The notes under the pieces were generated by a model. That model worked only from the letters and a program-made list of their open reading frames with translations, was not told where the DNA came from and did no database searches. Both the position numbers and the translations under genes were made by a program. DNA of 8,747 nucleotides from DATEUP01 sp035283065 (GTDB lineage: Archaea > Thermoplasmatota > DTKX01 > DATEUP01), in the NCBI GenBank assembly GCA_035283065.1, contig DATEUP010000207.1, positions 1 through 8,747 of the forward strand, read 5' to 3'. The stretch's first letter is position 1; each line of letters opens with the position of its first letter. Of this stretch, positions 4,907 through 8,747 are shown in pieces.

Positions 4907-7900
4907 GGGCAGGCCGCAGCAGTCAAGGCTCTTCGGCGGCAGCGGTAGCGCCCCCAAGAAAGCGGGTGGCCCCGACGCGGGTGAACGCCCCGCCAAAGGC
5001 GGGCCCGACCCCTTCCAGGTCGAAGCGGTCGAAAACGGCGAGGGCCCGCTCCTTGTCGTCGCGGGCCCGGGCACCGGCAAGACCTTCGTGATCCAGCACC
5101 GCGTGATCCACCTCATCACGAAGCTCGAAGTCCCGCCGGAGAAGATCCTCTGCCTCACGTTCACCGAGAAGGCCGCCGAGGAGATGCGCAGCCGCATCGA
5201 GGACGCGCTTGCCAAAGCCGACCTCAAGGGCCGCCCGAACGTGGCGACCTTCCACTCTTTCTGCGACAAGCTCCTTCGCGAGTTCCCCGTCGAGGCCGAC
5301 CTGCCTCGGGACTTCCGGATCCTCGAAGGCCCGCGGCTCCTGCGGTTCATCATGAAGCGCATCGACTCGTTCAACCTGCGCTACTTCAGGATCCGGCGCA
5401 GCGCCATCGAGTTTGCCGAGGAGCTCGAGCGCTTTGCGTCGAGGTGCCACGACGAGATGCTCTCGACGGACGAGGCCTTTGCCCGCGCAAGGAGGATCGG
5501 CGAGGAGGCGGCGACCGAGGAGGCGCGCCAGCAGGCGCGGCTCTTCCTCGAGCTTGCCGAGTGCAAGCGGATGCTCGAGGAGGAGCTCGAGGACGGGCAC
5601 TTTGCCACCTACGGCGAGCTCATCACGCGAACGGTGGCCCTCCTTGAGGCCCACCCCGAGGTGCGCGCAAAGCTCCAGGAGCGCTTCCTCCACCTGCTCG
5701 TCGACGAGTTTCAGGACGACAACTTCGCGCAGGGGCGCCTCGTGTCGCTCCTTGCAAGGCCCTCGGGCCGCGTGACCGTGGTCGGCGACGACGACCAGTC
5801 GATCTACCGCTTCCGAGGCGCGCACCCGAAGATCCTTAGGGAGTTCGAGGACGCGTGGCGGCCCCACGGCCTCAAGAAGGTCTTCCTGAAGCAGAGCTAC
5901 CGCTCGACGCCCTCGATCGTCGCGATGTCTGGCAGCCTCATCGCGAAAAGCCCGGCCCACGACAGAGGCAAGGTCATCCTCCCGGCCGAAGGCAAGGAGG
6001 GCCCCCCCGTGCGGGTCGTCCGGACGCCGGACTCGAACCGCCAGGCCGCCTACATCGCCGAGCGGATCGAAGCGGCGCGACGCGCGGGCGTGCCGTTGCG
6101 GAAGGTCGCCGTGCTCTTCCGGTCCATGGGGCACAGCCAAGCCGTCGTGCGGGCCGTCGAGCGCGCGGGGATCCCCGCGGAGGTCGTGGGCGCCGGCGGG
6201 CTCTTCGACCGCCGTGAGGTGCGCGATGCGCTCGCATGGGCTTCCTTTTCCGCAAACCCTCTAAAGGACGACTTGGCGGCGTTCCGGGTCCTCTGGTCGC
6301 CCGAGACCGGGCTGGACCCCGTGGACGTCGCCAGGGTCACCCGCGCAGCATCGGAGGCGCGCAAGCCCGTCTTCGAGTTCGTCCGCGACCCCACGAAGGT
6401 GCCCGACCTGTCGGTCGACGCGAAGGCGCGCCTCTCCGACCTTGCCGGCCGCGTGGAAAAGTTCCAGCCGGAAGCCCGCGAGTACCCGGCGGGCGAAGCG
6501 CTTGCGCGTGTCATCGACTTCGCGAGGCTCAAGGTGCGGCTCAACCCCGACCTGCCCGAAGGCCGGCGTTCGACGAAGAACCTCGCGCTCCTCATGCAGC
6601 TTGCCGACCACGTGGCGGCCGACAGCGACCACCCGGGCCTCGAGGAATTCGTGGAGCTTGTCACGCTGATGGCCCGCGAAGGGCTCGACCTGCCGGAGGC
6701 CGAGCCCGACCTCGAGGAAGAGAGCGTCAAGATCATGACCGTCCACCAGGCGAAGGGCAAGGAGTTCGACCTCGTCCTCGTGCCCGACCTCATCGACCGC
6801 CGCTTCCCGCCAGCCGCGCGAGGCGGGCTCGTCGACGATTTCTTCGTGGGGCTCCACCACCCCGAGACGCCCGAGGGCGCGCGAGAGGATGAGGAGCGAC
6901 GCCTCCTCTACGTGGCGATGACGCGCGCGGCCCTTGCCCTCGAGCTCGTCACGTTCGAAGAGCACGGAAGCGGGCGGCACGCGTACCCGAGCCCCTACCT
7001 GGAGGAGCTCGGTTACACGGACGGGAGGGCGCCGGGCGCGATTGCCCCCCACCTCGAAGTCGCCGAGTGGGCGCCGCTCCTCGAGGCGCCCGAGGAGGAG
7101 CCGCTCCTCCCGCTTACGCCGACGATCGAGGAACTCCAGCGCGACGCGCTTGGCGTGCTCACGGCCCCCCTGCCGAAGGACGCCGCGGCCGCGAGGAAGC
7201 ACATTGCGGCGCTCCTCGCGCGCTTCCGGGCGGCCCACACGCGGGAGGGCGAGGTCCCTGCGGCCGTCCGCGAGGCGCTGGCTCCTCTCGAAGCCGCGCT
7301 CGGACCCCTCGAGGTCCTCTCGCCGCGCGAGCGCGCGCCCGTCCACCACGCGCGCCCGGGCGTGAAGAAGGGGGTCCTCGAGCTTTCGTACTCCCAGCTC
7401 AACAACTACGAGCGCTGCCCGCGCCAATACATGTACGGAAATGTGCTCAACCTGAGGGGCCGGCAGACGCGGTACGCGCTCTCCGGGAACGTGATCCACC
7501 AGGTCCTCGAGCAGTTCTACAAGTCGTTCAAGCACGCGAAGGACGCGAAGCTCGACGACCTCCTCGCGCTCTACGACGCGGCGTTTGCCTCGGCGGAGTT
7601 TGACAGCGAGCTCGAGCGCCGGCAGCACCGCGAGGACGGCCAGGCCATGATGGAAGCGTTCTTTGCGGAAGAGTCGAAGCGCACGACTGAGCCCGTGAGG
7701 CTCGAGCAGTGGTTCGAGTTCGACCTTGGGACCGTGAAGGTCCGGGGCCGGATCGACCGGATCGACCGCCACCCGGACGGGCGCTTCGAGGTCATCGACT
7801 ACAAGACGGGCCGGGTCGAGTCGCGCAAGGCCTACGCAACGGAGAACCTGCAGCTGCCAATCTATGCGATCGCCATGCAGGAGCACCTGAAGCTGCCCCT

Positions 7901-8114
7901 CAAGGCCGCGACGATCTACTCGCTCAAGGAGAGGAAGCGGATCACGCTGAACCTCGGCGAGGACCTCACGCCCTCGGCGATTGAATCGGCCAAGCGCCGG
8001 ATCCTCGAAATCGCGGCACACATCCGGGAGGGGCAGTTTGAGCCGAAGCCCGAGCCGAACATCTGCGCGTTCTGCGAGTTCAGGATGCTCTGTCCGGCGA
8101 GCGAGGCGAAGTAA
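4794..8114 (+). CDS. UvrD/PcrA-like superfamily 1A helicase fused to a Cas4/RecB-type Fe-S nuclease
   Basis: An ATP-driven 3'-5' DNA translocase joined to a single-strand nuclease, expected to process DNA ends or branched DNA in repair or defence. Residue numbers count from 4794. Helicase motifs: I GPGTGKT (91-97, Lys96), Ia LTFTEKAAEEM (121-131), II DEFQD (304-308), III GDDDQSIYRFRG (from 331), IV LKQSYRS (Tyr369, Arg370), V TVHQAKGKEFD (from 649), VI YVAMTRA (706-712, Arg711). Residues 715-860 are a less conserved linker. The nuclease has LSYSQLNNYERC (Cys875), GRIDRID (Asp988), VIDYKTG (Asp1002, Lys1004) and QLPIY (Gln1020, Tyr1024). Cys1091-x2-Cys1094-x5-Cys1100 complete an Fe-S cluster with Cys875, as in AddB and AdnB. 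All catalytic residues are present. The start is unsettled. GTG at 4794 (GGGGAG 10 nt before) and GTG at 4824 both lie inside the TPR gene, and no standard start codon occurs later before Walker A. Protein-like sequence begins only near 4908, so the true N terminus may be a +1 fusion to the TPR gene. Confidence 0.93.
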   Translation: MPSGSPQRGHVSGSRSASRPTPSATSSRSSKTSPGTSEGRPQQSRLFGGSGSAPKKAGGPDAGERPAKGGPDPFQVEAVENGEGPLLVVAGPGTGKTFVIQHRVIHLITKLEVPPEKILCLTFTEKAAEEMRSRIEDALAKADLKGRPNVATFHSFCDKLLREFPVEADLPRDFRILEGPRLLRFIMKRIDSFNLRYFRIRRSAIEFAEELERFASRCHDEMLSTDEAFARARRIGEEAATEEARQQARLFLELAECKRMLEEELEDGHFATYGELITRTVALLEAHPEVRAKLQERFLHLLVDEFQDDNFAQGRLVSLLARPSGRVTVVGDDDQSIYRFRGAHPKILREFEDAWRPHGLKKVFLKQSYRSTPSIVAMSGSLIAKSPAHDRGKVILPAEGKEGPPVRVVRTPDSNRQAAYIAERIEAARRAGVPLRKVAVLFRSMGHSQAVVRAVERAGIPAEVVGAGGLFDRREVRDALAWASFSANPLKDDLAAFRVLWSPETGLDPVDVARVTRAASEARKPVFEFVRDPTKVPDLSVDAKARLSDLAGRVEKFQPEAREYPAGEALARVIDFARLKVRLNPDLPEGRRSTKNLALLMQLADHVAADSDHPGLEEFVELVTLMAREGLDLPEAEPDLEEESVKIMTVHQAKGKEFDLVLVPDLIDRRFPPAARGGLVDDFFVGLHHPETPEGAREDEERRLLYVAMTRAALALELVTFEEHGSGRHAYPSPYLEELGYTDGRAPGAIAPHLEVAEWAPLLEAPEEEPLLPLTPTIEELQRDALGVLTAPLPKDAAAARKHIAALLARFRAAHTREGEVPAAVREALAPLEAALGPLEVLSPRERAPVHHARPGVKKGVLELSYSQLNNYERCPRQYMYGNVLNLRGRQTRYALSGNVIHQVLEQFYKSFKHAKDAKLDDLLALYDAAFASAEFDSELERRQHREDGQAMMEAFFAEESKRTTEPVRLEQWFEFDLGTVKVRGRIDRIDRHPDGRFEVIDYKTGRVESRKAYATENLQLPIYAIAMQEHLKLPLKAATIYSLKERKRITLNLGEDLTPSAIESAKRRILEIAAHIREGQFEPKPEPNICAFCEFRMLCPASEAK

Positions 8115-8747
8115 CGGCGCTGGTGGCCTCCGGCGAGACTGGATGAAGCGCGGCTAGGATCTGCCCCTTGAGCCGCACGTGCGCTTCCTGATACTCGAGC
8201 CCATCCGTTTCGAGGATGAGATAGCGCCGCGTCGGCCGCTCGCTGCGGAAGTACCACAGCTTGAGGGGAATATCGAGCCGCCACTTGCGCGAGGAGACCT
8301 CGTCCTCTACGCTTTCGATGCGCCACCCGGCTTGTGCGACGGCCTTGCGCACGAGCTCGTCGACCCGTTCGAGGTTCTCGAACACGTCGGAAAGGAGGAT
8401 TTGGCTCTTGCCAAGCCGACCCACCTTAAGGGGCTTGCGCAGGGCAAGCGTGGCCGCGAGCGCGGTCGTGGCGACGACAAGAAGAATCTGGCTTCTGGAA
8501 AGCCCGAGGCCCATTTCCTGATCAACCAGGTACGCGACCGGGGCGATGAGCACTCCGAGCAAGGTCATCCGCGCCAAGACTTGGACGCCCACCTTTTGGC
8601 GGGGCGACTCGGAGATCCAAGTCGCTGTGGGAATGGCCGCCGAATCGGTGTCCTGGGTAACAAGAAAAGGGCGCCCGTCGGGGAGCGTCCGCCCGTCGGG
8701 GAGGATGGCGATTACCCAGCTAAGGCCTGAAGGGGGGGGAAAAGCCG
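8080..8747 (-). CDS. Two-helix membrane protein of unknown function (N-terminus beyond window edge)
   Basis: The frame is open from the right edge to a TGA at 8082-8080, giving 221 visible residues and no certain start. A first segment (8745-8596) includes WVIAILPDGRTLPDGRPFLV, followed by a polar stretch. Two hydrophobic helices follow: TLLGVLIAPVAYLV (about 8565-8524) and SQILLVVATTALAATLAL (about 8493-8437). Basic residues RKPLKVGRLGK come right after the second helix, which suggests a cytoplasmic C-terminal domain by the positive-inside rule. That domain (about 100 aa) holds an amphipathic helix (DVFENLERVDELVRKAV) and strands (WRLDIPLKLWYF, RRYLILETDGLEY). If the right part is not coding, GTG 8592 or ATG 8568 could be the start, but the frame reads as protein up to the edge. 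It is convergent with the helicase-nuclease gene and overlaps its last 35 bp. I do not recognise the family. Confidence 0.65.
   Translation of the reverse strand, partial: AFPPPSGLSWVIAILPDGRTLPDGRPFLVTQDTDSAAIPTATWISESPRQKVGVQVLARMTLLGVLIAPVAYLVDQEMGLGLSRSQILLVVATTALAATLALRKPLKVGRLGKSQILLSDVFENLERVDELVRKAVAQAGWRIESVEDEVSSRKWRLDIPLKLWYFRSERPTRRYLILETDGLEYQEAHVRLKGQILAALHPVSPEATSAVTSPRSPDRAS
8672..8703. repeat. Short direct repeat, two copies of a 14-mer with 18-bp period
   Basis: CGCCCGTCGGGGAG occurs at 8672-8685 and again at 8690-8703. The period of 18 bp is six codons. In the minus-strand membrane-protein frame it encodes two copies of LPDGR (LPDGRT-LPDGRP), so it is explained as a small in-frame duplication inside that gene. 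Confidence 0.6.

Noticed and set aside
4903..5091. GTG overlapping the TPR stop codon (GTGA) as a coupled start of the helicase
   Set aside because: The GTG is in a different frame from the helicase, runs to a stop at 5091 and gives an Arg/Ala/Pro-rich product; it would need an extra frameshift to reach Walker A.
4923..8021. Two long minus-strand open frames (4923-6140 and 6261-8021)
   Set aside because: Both are antisense shadows of the helicase-nuclease; high third-position GC suppresses stops on the opposite strand.
8672..8703. Direct repeats as a possible CRISPR or attachment site
   Set aside because: Only two copies of 14 nt with a 4-nt spacer, and the 18-bp period keeps the reading frame, giving a repeated LPDGR peptide.
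8179..8730. Plus-strand open frame of 183 codons
   Set aside because: Antisense of the membrane-protein gene; the minus strand has two clear hydrophobic helices and better protein character.

Overview
The window looks like part of a GC-rich, probably archaeal genome, perhaps a Thermoplasmata-like lineage known from metagenomes. That placement is an inference. It rests on a MoaA whose first [4Fe-4S] motif is followed by H-A-E-G, where bacterial MoaA usually has C-M-P. TATA-like boxes about 28-32 bp before two start codons also fit leaderless archaeal transcription, and Shine-Dalgarno signals are weak or absent. I see no rRNA, tRNA, CRISPR array, insertion sequence or phage gene.

Left part (1-4070, all minus strand, read right to left): moaA (molybdenum cofactor synthesis), a 129-nt gap with two adjacent small inverted repeats, an unrecognised His-rich all-helical protein of 442 aa, a 64-nt gap, a small HExxH putative metallopeptidase (167 aa), and 9 nt later a winged-helix protein of the HTH_42/AlkZ-like family that runs off the left edge. 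The last two are probably one operon. Nothing else here suggests a pathway shared with moaA.

Centre (4071-4366): a divergent control region of 296 nt holding TATA-like elements for both directions.

Right part (4367-8114, plus strand): a short C2H2 zinc-finger plus TPR protein is followed without a gap by a 1000+ aa UvrD/PcrA-type helicase with a complete Cas4/RecB-type nuclease domain and a four-cysteine Fe-S signature at its C terminus. This is a one-polypeptide helicase-nuclease, similar in domain order to the AdnA/AdnB and AddA/AddB machines that process DNA ends. The helicase frame has no ATG, GTG or TTG between the upstream stop codon and the Walker A motif. It therefore starts inside the TPR gene, uses a rare start, or is joined to the TPR protein by a +1 frameshift, which may be real or an assembly error. 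This junction is the most interesting point of the window. If the two are one product, it is a roughly 1248-aa zinc finger-TPR-helicase-nuclease.

Right edge (8080-8747, minus strand): the C-terminal part of a two-helix membrane protein that converges on, and overlaps by 35 bp, the end of the helicase-nuclease gene.
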